A stretch of 53,377 bases of DNA from UBA7374 sp049890275 (GCA_049890275.1 JBMHBT010000003.1:1-53377); one strand, 5' to 3'. Shown: positions 1 through 7,753, counted from the stretch's first letter. Notes: generated by a model from the sequence alone, not told the origin. Numbers and translations: made by a program.

Positions 1-953
1 GCGTAGCGCAGATCATGGCCGGGTCTGTCAGTTACGAAGGTTATCAAACTTTCGTAACTGTCTGGCCGTTCAAGCTCTGAGTTCAAGTTCTGTTTAGCCT
101 TATCACTCGACCCGGTGACTGGCAACTGGAAGTGCGGCGGATGCAGCTCGTCCATTAGTTGACAAAGCGAGCGAACCAATTCGATGTTTTGCCGCTCGTT
201 ATTACAGCCTATGTTGTACGTCTCTCCAACCCTGCCTTTGGTCAGCACGGCGTGCAGCGCTTCGGCGTGATCTTCTACGAAGAGCCAGTCACGGATGTTC
301 TCACCTTTTCCATAAATGGGAATGGGCTCACAGCGCAGGCATTTGAGAATGACCACGGGGATGAGTTTCTCAGGAAATTGATAGGGGCCGTAGTTATTCG
401 AGCAGTTTGTGACCAGAACGGGTAGGCCGTAGGTGTCGCGCCAGGCTCGGACTAAATGATCCGAGGCAGCTTTGGATGCGGAGTACGGAGAGTGCGGATC
501 GTAGGGAGTGGTTTCAGAGAATCCGGGATCATTGGCTGCAAGCGAGCCGTACACCTCGTCTGTCGACACGTGCAGGAAGCGGAAATTGTTATTTTCCGGA
601 AGCGAACGCCAGTATTCGAGAGCCGATTGCAGGAGGTTGAAGGTGCCTATAACATTCGTTTGAATAAACGTACCGGGGCCATCGATCGAGCGGTCAACAT
701 GGCTCTCAGCGGCTAGGTGCATGACCGCATCGGGCCGATGATTTGAAAATAATGCATGCAGAGCGTCAGCATTGCACAGATCTACTTGCTCAAAACTGTA
801 ATTGGGGTGATCCGCGAGGTCGGCGAGTGATTCCGAATTACCCGCGTAGGTGAGCTTGTCGAGATTCACCACTGTCTCACCCTTTTGCCCGACGAGCATA
901 CGGACAAGATTGGATCCGATGAAGCCACAGCCACCTGTTACGAGTATTTTCAT
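1..953 (-). CDS. rfbB: dTDP-glucose 4,6-dehydratase, 3' end cut by the window edge
   Basis: The reading frame starts at the ATG at 951-953 and stays open to base 1, giving 317 codons; the C-terminus lies outside the window. The protein should convert dTDP-glucose to dTDP-4-keto-6-deoxyglucose, an early step in dTDP-rhamnose and other deoxysugar synthesis. Visible marks of the extended SDR family are the N-terminal Rossmann motif GGCGFIGS, LAAESHVDRSI, the STDEVYG substrate motif, YSASK (catalytic Tyr and Lys), NNYGP and the late DRPGHDLRYA block. Compared with the E. coli family pattern there are roughly 20-25 extra residues just before DRPGHD, encoded by a stretch with short GTTCAAG repeats and a strong hairpin, yet the frame is intact. 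Neighbouring sugar-nucleotide genes support a surface polysaccharide role. Confidence 0.93.
   Translation of the reverse strand, partial: MKILVTGGCGFIGSNLVRMLVGQKGETVVNLDKLTYAGNSESLADLADHPNYSFEQVDLCNADALHALFSNHRPDAVMHLAAESHVDRSIDGPGTFIQTNVIGTFNLLQSALEYWRSLPENNNFRFLHVSTDEVYGSLAANDPGFSETTPYDPHSPYSASKAASDHLVRAWRDTYGLPVLVTNCSNNYGPYQFPEKLIPVVILKCLRCEPIPIYGKGENIRDWLFVEDHAEALHAVLTKGRVGETYNIGCNNERQNIELVRSLCQLMDELHPPHFQLPVTGSSDKAKQNLNSELERPDSYESLITFVTDRPGHDLRY
29..60. repeat. Strong hairpin inside the rfbB coding sequence
   Basis: Ten bases at 29-38 (CAGTTACGAA) are exactly complementary to 51-60 (TTCGTAACTG). Pairing continues inward as GGTT/AACT with one G.T pair, giving a 14-bp stem around a four-base ATCA loop. 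It lies in frame within rfbB, just before the conserved DRPGHD codons. No U-tract follows on either strand, so it is not a typical terminator. Confidence 0.8.
66..101. repeat. Degenerate GTTCAAG repeats inside rfbB
   Basis: Two tandem units beginning GTTCAAG, about 13 bases apart, fill part of the extra coding segment of rfbB. A related string of GTTCAAG, GTTTAG and GTTCAG units lies just upstream of the same gene at about 962-990; AGTTCAAGTT is shared exactly. The similarity is visible by eye. Whether it marks a dispersed element cannot be judged from one window. Confidence 0.45.
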
Positions 954-961
954 AAAAGACA

Positions 962-996
962 GTTCAAGTTTTTAGTTTAGGTTCAGGTTCATGAAC
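962..996. repeat. Tandem GTTYARG-like units upstream of rfbB
   Basis: Short degenerate units (GTTCAAG, GTTTAG, GTTCAG, GTTCATG) follow one another between rfbB and the four-helix gene. Their right part overlaps the original 3' end of the four-helix reading frame. They resemble the units inside rfbB and may have been copied from the same source. Confidence 0.4.
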
Positions 997-1336
997 ATTG
1001 GGACTGGCCCAGGCGGTAGAGCATTTTTGAAATCACTTCAGCTTCTGCTAGAAATCAATCTGAATCAGATTGACTGATTTCTCCAAGCTCGGCGGCTATC
1101 ATCAACTGAGTTCTCAACTCGGCAAGAGAGCCTTTAGCATACACAATAAATAGTGAAAACTTTTTGGAACTATTCCTCTCTGCACCTTCTGCTATGTTTG
1201 AAGGCACCGAAATGGCAGAACGCATGATTTGGTCTCGAAGTCCAAAATTTCGTGATGAATCAAAGTACTTACAAACATCTACTACAAGGGCCTTGCTGCG
1301 CTGCCATAATTCCAGATCCTGAAAACGACTACCCAA
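989..1336 (-). pseudogene. Four-helix-bundle (S23/IVP-type) protein gene interrupted by an in-frame TGA
   Basis: The first 93 codons encode a four-helix-bundle protein of the type found in 23S rRNA intervening sequences and near polysaccharide genes. Family marks include FQDLELWQ near the start, LRDQIMRSAISVPSNIAEG in the middle and SLAELRTQLMIA. A TGA at 1055-1057 stops the frame, but the same frame continues for 21 more codons with the family's usual C-terminal pattern, EAEVISKMLYRLGQS, before a second TGA at 989-991. With the stop ignored the length is about 115 residues, normal for the family. The start appears to be TTG at 1334-1336 with no clear ribosome site. It is most simply a recent nonsense mutation; read-through or a base-call error cannot be excluded. 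The family's molecular function is unsettled. Confidence 0.75.
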
Positions 1337-1390
1337 ATTAAATGAAAGAGGAATCTACTTTGCCTAGACCGATAACCTGAACTGGAACGA

Positions 1391-2368
1391 TCAACCGGAA
1401 CTGCTCTTCATCCAGTTATAGAAGCTCTCAACACCGTCACGGAAAGAAGTTTCTGGATCATAGCCCAGCAACTGCCTGGCTTTGGAGATGTCGGCCCAGG
1501 TCTGCGGAACGTCGCCCGGCTGCTGGAGCTGTCGATCGATGATGGCCTGCTTTCCCAGCACCTCTTCAATCGTGGCAATCATTTCAGATAGGGTGATCGT
1601 CTGGTCATTACCGAGATTGATGACTTCGTAGCTGGAATTCCTGTAGTGTAGTGCTCCAAGCACACCATCCACGATCTCATCGATGTAAGTGTAGTCTCGC
1701 CTGGTGGAACCGTCGCCGAAAACCGGGATGGGCTCGCCGGCCTTGATCAGACGGACGAATTTATTGATAGCCAGATCCGGCCGCTGGCGGGGACCGTAGA
1801 CAGTGAAAAAACGAAGCCCCAGAAAACGGATGTCGTATAATTGGCTGTAGACATGTCCCATAAGCTCACAACTGACTTTCGTGCTGGCATATGGGCTAAT
1901 CGGCTGAAGCACGGCACCCTCCTCCAACCAAGGAACATTTGGATTCACTCCGTAAACCGAAGAGGAAGAAGCAAAGACGAACTGCTTAATCGCCTGCTCT
2001 TTGGCGAACTCAAGCAGGTTCTGTGTAGCAATTACATTCGCACGCTGATAGCCAACAGGATCCTGAATAGAAGGCCGCACACCGGCCTTAGCGGCAAGAT
2101 GGATGATTGCATCAACCGAGTCTTCACCGATCAGAAATTTCAACTTTTGAAAAGTAGATGCATCTGCTAAGTCCGCCTCCAGAAGCTCAAAACTATCATT
2201 AAATCCCGACTCTTCTCGAATAACTTCAGCTAAATTTGCAGCCTTAAGAGTCCTTGAGTAGAAAGGATCAAAGTTATCGATACCGATCACTTCGTGACCT
2301 TCACTCAGTAATCGATCTAATACGTGTGAACCAATAAAACCGGCGCATCCAGTGAGCAGAATTTTCAT
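1391..2368 (-). CDS. NAD-dependent epimerase, UDP-glucuronate 4-epimerase-like
   Basis: A 325-residue extended SDR. It has the N-terminal dinucleotide motif GCAGFIGSH, then HLAAKAGVRPS, FASSSSVYG and the catalytic pair in YASTK, followed by RFFTVYGPRQRPD. The IDNFDPFY segment after the second strand and the overall pattern match bacterial UDP-glucuronate/UDP-glucose C4 epimerases that supply UDP-galacturonate or similar sugars for capsule or LPS. Exact substrate cannot be read from sequence. It lies in the minus-strand polysaccharide cluster between the four-helix gene and the WecA-type transferase, about 95 bases downstream of the latter, so the two may be co-transcribed. Confidence 0.85.
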   Translation of the reverse strand: MKILLTGCAGFIGSHVLDRLLSEGHEVIGIDNFDPFYSRTLKAANLAEVIREESGFNDSFELLEADLADASTFQKLKFLIGEDSVDAIIHLAAKAGVRPSIQDPVGYQRANVIATQNLLEFAKEQAIKQFVFASSSSVYGVNPNVPWLEEGAVLQPISPYASTKVSCELMGHVYSQLYDIRFLGLRFFTVYGPRQRPDLAINKFVRLIKAGEPIPVFGDGSTRRDYTYIDEIVDGVLGALHYRNSSYEVINLGNDQTITLSEMIATIEEVLGKQAIIDRQLQQPGDVPQTWADISKARQLLGYDPETSFRDGVESFYNWMKSSSG

Positions 2369-2462
2369 TATGTCATATAAGGCCTGAGCACCTACGTTCG
2401 CTAATTAGAAGTAACTAAAAAAGACTTTAATACGTCGGCTGATACTGTTTCCTGAGCTTTTG

Positions 2463-3935
2463 TCACTGCTCATTAGTCGACTCACTCGCCTCCATACCAA
2501 ACTCTAAGGGAACTCCATTAATCTCCACCCAACGAGCTGAAGCTTTACTCCAAGTCTCCGCAGCAATGTCTGCTAAGAGAATAAACTGGTTCTCGGTGAA
2601 ATTTTCTTTTTTAGCTGATAAAACTAAAATTGCAGGAGTTCCACCTCGCAGACTGTGAGTTTGCGTCCTAATAGATTCTGGATCCATTGAGTCAATCGAT
2701 AGCGTAGATTCTCGTTGCTCATCTCCTATTGTTAAAACGGCCCGACAAAAACCCATTTTCTTAAGGACGAACTGAAAGTCAGACCAAACATCAGCACCAC
2801 TTCCAGCACGTTCCACTTCCGCGACAAACCAACCTTTAAGAAGAATCGCATTACGATTATCTTGGCGAGAACGAACCGATTCATCGACATAAGTACGTAA
2901 ACTGTTGGCCGAAATCTTTTGACCGCGAAGGGCAAATAGCACTACGACGAAAGCAAAGCCGAGAAACATCGGCAGGTAACGGCCTTGCGAAGCAAATGAC
3001 AAAAGCCCGCCAACGAGAGCGAGTAGTGAAATTGAATATAGCACTAAGACAGTGTTACGATGGGACAGACCCGATCGAATCAAGCGGTGGTGGATATGCT
3101 CGCGGTCAGGGCGGAAGAGCGGCAAACCCTTGATGCCGCGCCGTACAATTGCATAGCCAACATCGACAATAGGTAAGGCTAGGGCCAGAACCGGAGCAAT
3201 AAGGGCAGCCAGCACAGCACCTTTTTCTGAGTTCAATAAAGAGACTGCGGCAATGACAAAACCAATCATATAGGCTCCGGAGTCTCCCATATATACCTTT
3301 GCGGGTGGGAAATTGTGAAAGAGGAATCCGATAATTGCCCCGACCATCCCAAGAGATAGAATAAAAGAGAAAGCTGAACCCTTAGTGAAACTAAGAAAAG
3401 CCAAAAGGATCATCAGCATGAGGCCGATTCCACCTGCCAATCCATCCAGTCCATCGATCAGGTTAATCAGATTCATCAAGGAAACATACCAAAAAACGGT
3501 CACCAACAATCCGAAAAGTCCCAGCTCAAACTCAAATCCAAACAAAGGTACAGCGACTCGCTCAATGGAAAGACCACAATAATAAGCCGCAAGTCCAATG
3601 CCGATCTGTACCAGAATTTTAAGCTTAGCACCCAGCGGGCACAGATCATCCACGAACCCGAGCAAAAACGCAGCAATGGCACCGGCAAAAACACCATAGT
3701 GCATGAGGGACTTATTATCCGATTCATCCAGAAGGTAAAACCCAAGTAGATAGGTAACCACAAAACCCAAGACGAGGCCAACCCCTCCAATACGAGGGAT
3801 GACGCCCACATGCGTGTGGTGGTGCTGCGGTTGGGCACAATTCCCACTCCCGAATCCGACTTGCAAGAGACTAAAAATAGTCACCCAAGAAATAAAACAG
3901 CCTAAAAGCAGGAAAAATAAAATAGGTAATGACAC
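2463..3935 (-). CDS. WecA/MraY-family undecaprenyl-phosphate sugar-1-phosphate transferase with extra C-terminal domain
   Basis: A 490-residue polytopic membrane protein expected to start glycan assembly by moving a sugar-1-phosphate from a UDP-sugar to undecaprenyl phosphate at the inner membrane. Family motifs: IPRIGG near residue 47, FVDDL at 94-98, NLIDGLDGL at 158-166, YMGDSGAY around 215-222 and the HIHHRL loop at 280-285. The conventional WecA/TagO core ends after the last membrane helices near residue 335. About 150 further residues form a soluble tail with mixed alpha/beta character that I do not recognise with confidence; it is GAF-like in size. Typical WecA proteins are 330-370 residues, so the tail is an addition. 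It lies between sugar-nucleotide genes and a GbsR-type regulator. Confidence 0.9.
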   Translation of the reverse strand: MSLPILFFLLLGCFISWVTIFSLLQVGFGSGNCAQPQHHHTHVGVIPRIGGVGLVLGFVVTYLLGFYLLDESDNKSLMHYGVFAGAIAAFLLGFVDDLCPLGAKLKILVQIGIGLAAYYCGLSIERVAVPLFGFEFELGLFGLLVTVFWYVSLMNLINLIDGLDGLAGGIGLMLMILLAFLSFTKGSAFSFILSLGMVGAIIGFLFHNFPPAKVYMGDSGAYMIGFVIAAVSLLNSEKGAVLAALIAPVLALALPIVDVGYAIVRRGIKGLPLFRPDREHIHHRLIRSGLSHRNTVLVLYSISLLALVGGLLSFASQGRYLPMFLGFAFVVVLFALRGQKISANSLRTYVDESVRSRQDNRNAILLKGWFVAEVERAGSGADVWSDFQFVLKKMGFCRAVLTIGDEQRESTLSIDSMDPESIRTQTHSLRGGTPAILVLSAKKENFTENQFILLADIAAETWSKASARWVEINGVPLEFGMEASESTNEQ

Positions 3936-3948
3936 AACTTAAGAAACT

Positions 3949-4059
3949 CTATGACACAGGCAGTACACTGGCCTCAAGCGTAAAGACGCTACCGCCATTG
4001 GTCGTTCGGTATATTCCGAGACCTTCGAAAACTAATATATACTGTTGAGCATAGCGCAT
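3949..4059 (-). other. Possible 36-residue ORF or gene remnant upstream of the WecA-type gene
   Basis: The gap between the GbsR-type and WecA-type genes holds an ATG-started frame of 36 codons ending in TAG. It contains GLGIYRTTNGGSVFTLEAS, which resembles one strand-turn of BNR/sialidase-like propeller repeats (the IYRTTNGG pattern). No good ribosome site is seen. It may be the 3' remnant of a lost propeller gene or a chance frame. Confidence 0.3.
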
Positions 4060-4085
4060 TGCGACTAGCTACGTATTCATTTCAA

Positions 4086-4643
4086 CTAAATCGGCTCCGG
4101 TCCACTTTCCTCTTTATCGAGAATACGACTACCGCCCAGTACAGCCATTACGATAGGTACAAGCTTGGCAGTTCTGGCTTGCCATGTGCGAAGGGTACGG
4201 ATCCGAGACAAAGCATGATCACGAAGTGCTACATCTTCTTCCTCTATCAATACTTCAATCTGATCCAGCCGAGAGGCGCCGGACTCTAGGTGAGGAGTAA
4301 ATTGATCACGCACAAAGCCCTTGGCTAGACGCTTCATCGAAAGTTCTGGCACGAAATGGTCTTTGCGACTACCCATAACATATTGAGTGCGTACCGCACC
4401 CAGCTGGCGCAATAACTTCAGCCCCTGACTCACCGAACCGCGGCTAATCCCTAAACGTTCAACCAAGTCATCAAAGGTCAGCGCTTGCTCGGCACAATAC
4501 AGGACACCGTATATCTCACCAATTGAACGGGGAAAGCCAATCAAACCAGCAGCGCGCACAAATACCTCGATCGTAGCTAGCTCCCATGAAGCCGAAAGGC
4601 TAACGGCAGTAGGTGTGGATTTTCCTGATAATTCTCGGTTCAT
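4086..4643 (-). CDS. GbsR/MarR-type transcriptional regulator
   Basis: A 185-residue protein with a winged helix-turn-helix at about residues 40-95. It shows the GbsR signature: GFPRSIGEIYGVLY, then LTFDDLVERLGISRGSVSQGLKLLRQLGAV and a basic wing (GSRKDHF). A long helical C-terminal part follows, which in this family forms the dimer. GbsR-like proteins usually repress their targets in response to a small ligand; here the neighbours suggest control of polysaccharide genes. The upstream region is very AT-rich and carries an inverted repeat about 60 bases before the start that could be its own operator. The ligand is unknown. Confidence 0.85.
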   Translation of the reverse strand: MNRELSGKSTPTAVSLSASWELATIEVFVRAAGLIGFPRSIGEIYGVLYCAEQALTFDDLVERLGISRGSVSQGLKLLRQLGAVRTQYVMGSRKDHFVPELSMKRLAKGFVRDQFTPHLESGASRLDQIEVLIEEEDVALRDHALSRIRTLRTWQARTAKLVPIVMAVLGGSRILDKEESGPEPI

Positions 4644-4700
4644 ATGATAACCAAAAGAAAAGCTGAACTTTAGGATAGAACAGCTATAGCAAACTACATA

Positions 4701-4726
4701 TTTTGTTCAAGTTTTTTTGAATAAAA
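4701..4726. promoter_or_regulatory. AT-rich inverted repeat upstream of the GbsR-type regulator
   Basis: TTTTGTTCAA (4701-4710) and TTGAATAAAA (4717-4726) are complementary at 9 of 10 positions around a six-base spacer. The palindrome sits in an AT-rich gap 58 bases before the regulator's ATG (minus strand). It is a candidate operator for autoregulation; no binding data are implied. Confidence 0.45.
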
Positions 4727-4765
4727 TAAAAACAAAAAAATATTACGACAAAAGACCTTCGAAAA

Positions 4766-5032
4766 TTATTTAAAATATCCCCGCAGAAGAACAAACCAGG
4801 TAACCACCGCGCTAAAGGTGATTAATAAGACAGCAATGGTTCGAATAAAGCGGGCAAACTTCTTGTACTCAAAAGCATTACTGACACCAAAAAGCTGTTT
4901 ACAAATCCAAGCACGAAGAGAACGCATCTTCTCATGGTCAGCACTGAGCAAATAGATGCCTCCAACTCCTGGTAGAACGCAAAAGAGCAATTTGATCAAA
5001 AGTATCGCAAAGCTAATATTTAAAATTTCCAT
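4766..5032 (-). CDS. Small two-helix membrane protein, function unknown
   Basis: An 88-residue protein with a hydrophobic segment at about 7-28 and another at about 63-82, joined by a basic loop (roughly 30-60) with several Lys and Arg. This suggests a small inner-membrane protein. I do not recognise the family. It lies 89 bases after hisA on the same strand, so it may share the hisA transcript. Length and both-segment hydrophobicity make it a likely real gene. Confidence 0.55.
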   Translation of the reverse strand: MEILNISFAILLIKLLFCVLPGVGGIYLLSADHEKMRSLRAWICKQLFGVSNAFEYKKFARFIRTIAVLLITFSAVVTWFVLLRGYFK

Positions 5033-5121
5033 TATAGGCAGGTTTTCAGAGATACATGACGTTAGGCCGTTCCGAAGATGGATACCTGTGATATTTTATT
5101 ACGTACAGGCAATCCTAATCT

Positions 5122-5895
5122 TCAACGCTCACGACGGTTCCAAGCGAGACAATCTGCGTAGCGCACCCCTGTGCCACCAAAAATATCCAGTGCGCTGCCG
5201 ATGGTTAAATCAACCTTTCCATCACTCAGATGATCCACTCGTCCGAGGTCTTCGATACTACTGACACCTCCGGCATAAGTAACTGGCAGCGAACAATTTT
5301 GCCCCAGAAAAATAACTAATTCTTCGTCGATCCCCTCGCATTTGCCTTCCACATCGGCAGCGTGCACTAATAGTTCTGCACACCAATTGGAAATCTCAAC
5401 CAACGACTCCCGGACCAACAACAAATCGGTCGGCGACTGCCATCGGTTCATCGCTACCTGCCAGTTCCCATCTTCAACCCGACGGCAACTCAAGTCTACG
5501 ACTAAACGACTGCAACCCACTTCTGCTGACAACGTCTTCAATCGTTCCCACTGAAAACGACCATTCTCATCAAACAAATAAGAAGTTACAATGACGTGAC
5601 TGGCTCCAGCTTCCAACCACTCAACGGCATTCTCTAAACAGATTCCACCGCCTACCTGTATTCCTTGAGGATAGGCCCGCAATGCCGATAAAGCGGCCTC
5701 TTTATTTCCAGGCCCCAGCTGAATCAAATGCCCTCCCAGCAGTCCGTCGCGTCGATACATCTTTGCGAAATAATCAGAGGATTGATCGGATACGAAATTG
5801 GTTTGTAACGATTCATCCTGATCCGATAGCGAACTGCCAATAATTTGCTTTACCTGACCCTTATGAAGGTCGATGCAGGGTCGAAAACTTGTCAT
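5122..5895 (-). CDS. hisA: Eukaryote-type HisA, ProFAR (5-ProFAR) isomerase
   Basis: A 257-residue TIM-barrel protein that should isomerise ProFAR to PRFAR in histidine synthesis. The opening FRPCIDLHKGQVKQI with the catalytic Asp at residue 9, GGHLIQLGPGN, IQVGGGI, ASHVIVTSYLF and the late VTYAGGVSS and DLTIGSALDIFGG match the fungal/plant His6 branch rather than the usual bacterial HisA, which has a different N-terminal pattern and a shorter loop after it. Other his genes are not in the window. It may head a small minus-strand unit with the downstream membrane protein and is divergent from the FecR gene. Confidence 0.87.
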   Translation of the reverse strand: MTSFRPCIDLHKGQVKQIIGSSLSDQDESLQTNFVSDQSSDYFAKMYRRDGLLGGHLIQLGPGNKEAALSALRAYPQGIQVGGGICLENAVEWLEAGASHVIVTSYLFDENGRFQWERLKTLSAEVGCSRLVVDLSCRRVEDGNWQVAMNRWQSPTDLLLVRESLVEISNWCAELLVHAADVEGKCEGIDEELVIFLGQNCSLPVTYAGGVSSIEDLGRVDHLSDGKVDLTIGSALDIFGGTGVRYADCLAWNRRER

Positions 5896-6002
5896 AATCG
5901 TGTAAATTGCAGCGTGTACAAGGCTCTGTCAGCGAAAAAGCTTGAGTTCCGTTCACGAAATAATTGAATTTGATTACACACAATGCACTTCAATCGCCGA
6001 TC

Positions 6003-7685
6003 ATGAAAAATCACAACTTTTACCTCCTCGCCTTACTGTTCTTATTGGGTTCCTTATGCGCCCACGCTTCCGATCTCGCTTCAGCTAAAGTTCTAAAGGT
6101 TACCGGCAATGTTCTTAAATACGATGCTGATGGCGGCAACGTTGCGCTTGAAGAAGGAGATATACTCAAAGAAGGCGACGGCATCACGACCTCCTTTAGT
6201 AGCTCAGTTGATCTGATTTTCTCCAATGGCACGGAATTGACCCTTGTCGAAAATTCCAGTGTTTCCTTTGAAGAAATGTCGCAGGAGCCCTTTTCGGGAG
6301 ACGAAACCTACGAAGAGCTCAACGCGGATCCCAGCCGCTCACAAACTTTGCTCCAGCTGAACTACGGACAAGTAGATGGCCATGTTAAGAAACTTCGCGA
6401 AGGCTCTAAATTCGAAGTGAACACGCCGCTGGGTACTGCAGCTATTCGAGGAACCATCTTTAAGGTAGCACTCACATTTAACATCAATACCGGCAGTATC
6501 ACACTCAACATTACCAATGTCGATGGACTGGTGAATCTTTTGTCGCCCTTCGTTGAAAGCGAAGAATCCGTCGAATACGACAGCGATCGAACATCTGACA
6601 ATGATGTTTCTGCTGATATGGTACCGAGCGATTTGGATACAGCCCCGACAACGGTTTGCTCCGTCCCTCCGCAAAATACTATCAAAATTACTATCCCGGC
6701 GGATAATGCAGTATTTGATCTAATTCTGACCAAAGAAACGAATGTGAGCCCCAGAGATTCGATTGCAGTTGCGGCCATTTCGGGTGATGCTGAGGCAGTA
6801 GCACAAGAAATTGCCGATGCAGGCATTGAAGTCGAAAGCCCTCAAGATGCAGCAGAAATTGCCAAAGCTGTTGTTTCAGCAGCCGTTGCCAGTGCAGCGC
6901 CGGCAGAATCAGCCGACACTACAGAAACTGCTGCCAATACAGTTGTGCAGGCACTGGCAACCATTGCGTCTGATACCAACCAAGACGTTGTTGAAATCGT
7001 CGAAGCGGCTTCCTCCGGTTCGACTACAGGTGCAGTGCAAGCTGCAGTGGCAACGGCAGGGGATATCAACAGAGATGGCGTCATCGACTCGAAAGACGTT
7101 GTGGATGTAGTTGAAGCGGCATCCTCTGGTGCATCCTCTGGTGCGATTGAAGCTGCTGTGACAACCGGATCCGATGTGGTAGCCGTTGCTCAGGCTTCTT
7201 CTACCGGTGCCACTTCCGGTGCGGTTCAAGCCGCCGCTGAATCCGGAACGGATGTGGTGGATGTTACGGAGGCTGCATCTGCAGGTTCGACATCCGGTGC
7301 AGTTGAAGCTGCTGTTGCTGTAGCAGGAGACACTAACAATGACGGTGTTGTTGACGCCAAGGATGTTGTTGACGTTGTTGAAGCGTCTTCCAACGGAGCC
7401 ACTTCCGGCGCGATTGAAGGCGCGGAAGCATCCGGTGCGAATGTGAATAACGTCTCAGACGCAGCGGCTAATGGAGCGACAACTGGAGCGATTGAAGGTG
7501 TGGAAGAATCCGGCGTTGATGTGGATGTCAACGATGTCACTGACGCAGCGAATACCGGAGCAGAACAAGGATCCGAAGGTACGGATACAGGTACAGATTC
7601 AGGTACGGATCCAGTCATCACCCCTGAAGAGCCCCTAGAAGTCAGTCCTTCTACCCGACAAGGCGAAAGTAATAGACCAGTGTAA
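6003..7685 (+). CDS. Secreted FecR-domain protein with Ala/Asp-rich repeats and two EF-hand loops
   Basis: I choose the ATG at 6003 because it begins a clear signal peptide (MKNHNFYLL..., cleavage after AHA); a longer frame would need TTG at 5964. After the signal comes a FecR-type domain (about residues 30-160) with KVTGNV, LKEGDGI, SSVDLIFSNGTELTL and FEVNTPLGTAAIRGTIF. An acidic linker follows. From about base 6984 to 7568 there are seven units of 26-37 residues on the pattern DVVDVVEAASxGxTSGAxxAA. Units 1 and 4 carry an inserted calcium-loop sequence, GDINRDGVIDSKD and GDTNNDGVVDAKD, typical of EF-hand or dockerin loops. The C-terminus is Gly/Thr/Asp/Glu-rich. It is likely exported; no membrane anchor is seen. 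There is no FecI-type sigma factor or TonB receptor nearby, so classical FecR signalling is unlikely. Function unknown. Confidence 0.87.
   Translation: MKNHNFYLLALLFLLGSLCAHASDLASAKVLKVTGNVLKYDADGGNVALEEGDILKEGDGITTSFSSSVDLIFSNGTELTLVENSSVSFEEMSQEPFSGDETYEELNADPSRSQTLLQLNYGQVDGHVKKLREGSKFEVNTPLGTAAIRGTIFKVALTFNINTGSITLNITNVDGLVNLLSPFVESEESVEYDSDRTSDNDVSADMVPSDLDTAPTTVCSVPPQNTIKITIPADNAVFDLILTKETNVSPRDSIAVAAISGDAEAVAQEIADAGIEVESPQDAAEIAKAVVSAAVASAAPAESADTTETAANTVVQALATIASDTNQDVVEIVEAASSGSTTGAVQAAVATAGDINRDGVIDSKDVVDVVEAASSGASSGAIEAAVTTGSDVVAVAQASSTGATSGAVQAAAESGTDVVDVTEAASAGSTSGAVEAAVAVAGDTNNDGVVDAKDVVDVVEASSNGATSGAIEGAEASGANVNNVSDAAANGATTGAIEGVEESGVDVDVNDVTDAANTGAEQGSEGTDTGTDSGTDPVITPEEPLEVSPSTRQGESNRPV
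6984..7568 (+). repeat. Protein-coding repeat array with two EF-hand inserts
   Basis: Seven imperfect units within the FecR gene. Unit spacing is 37, 26 and 26 residues for the first three and again about 37, 26 and 28 for the next three, so an ~89-residue block seems to have been duplicated. The calcium loops end the first unit of each block. The last unit decays into a Gly/Thr/Asp tail. Confidence 0.7.
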
Positions 7686-7725
7686 AATTACAAAACGCGC
7701 TCGATTTGCAGTCGTACTATTTTTC

Positions 7726-7753
7726 AAACCCCGGTTCGCCGGGGTTTTTCTTT
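7726..7753 (+). terminator. Rho-independent terminator after the FecR gene
   Basis: AAACCCCGG (7726-7734) pairs perfectly with CCGGGGTTT (7739-7747) around a TTCG tetraloop and is followed by a T-rich run to 7753. It lies 41 bases after the FecR stop and between convergent genes. The minus strand lacks a good U-tract, so it should act mainly on the plus strand. Confidence 0.9.
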
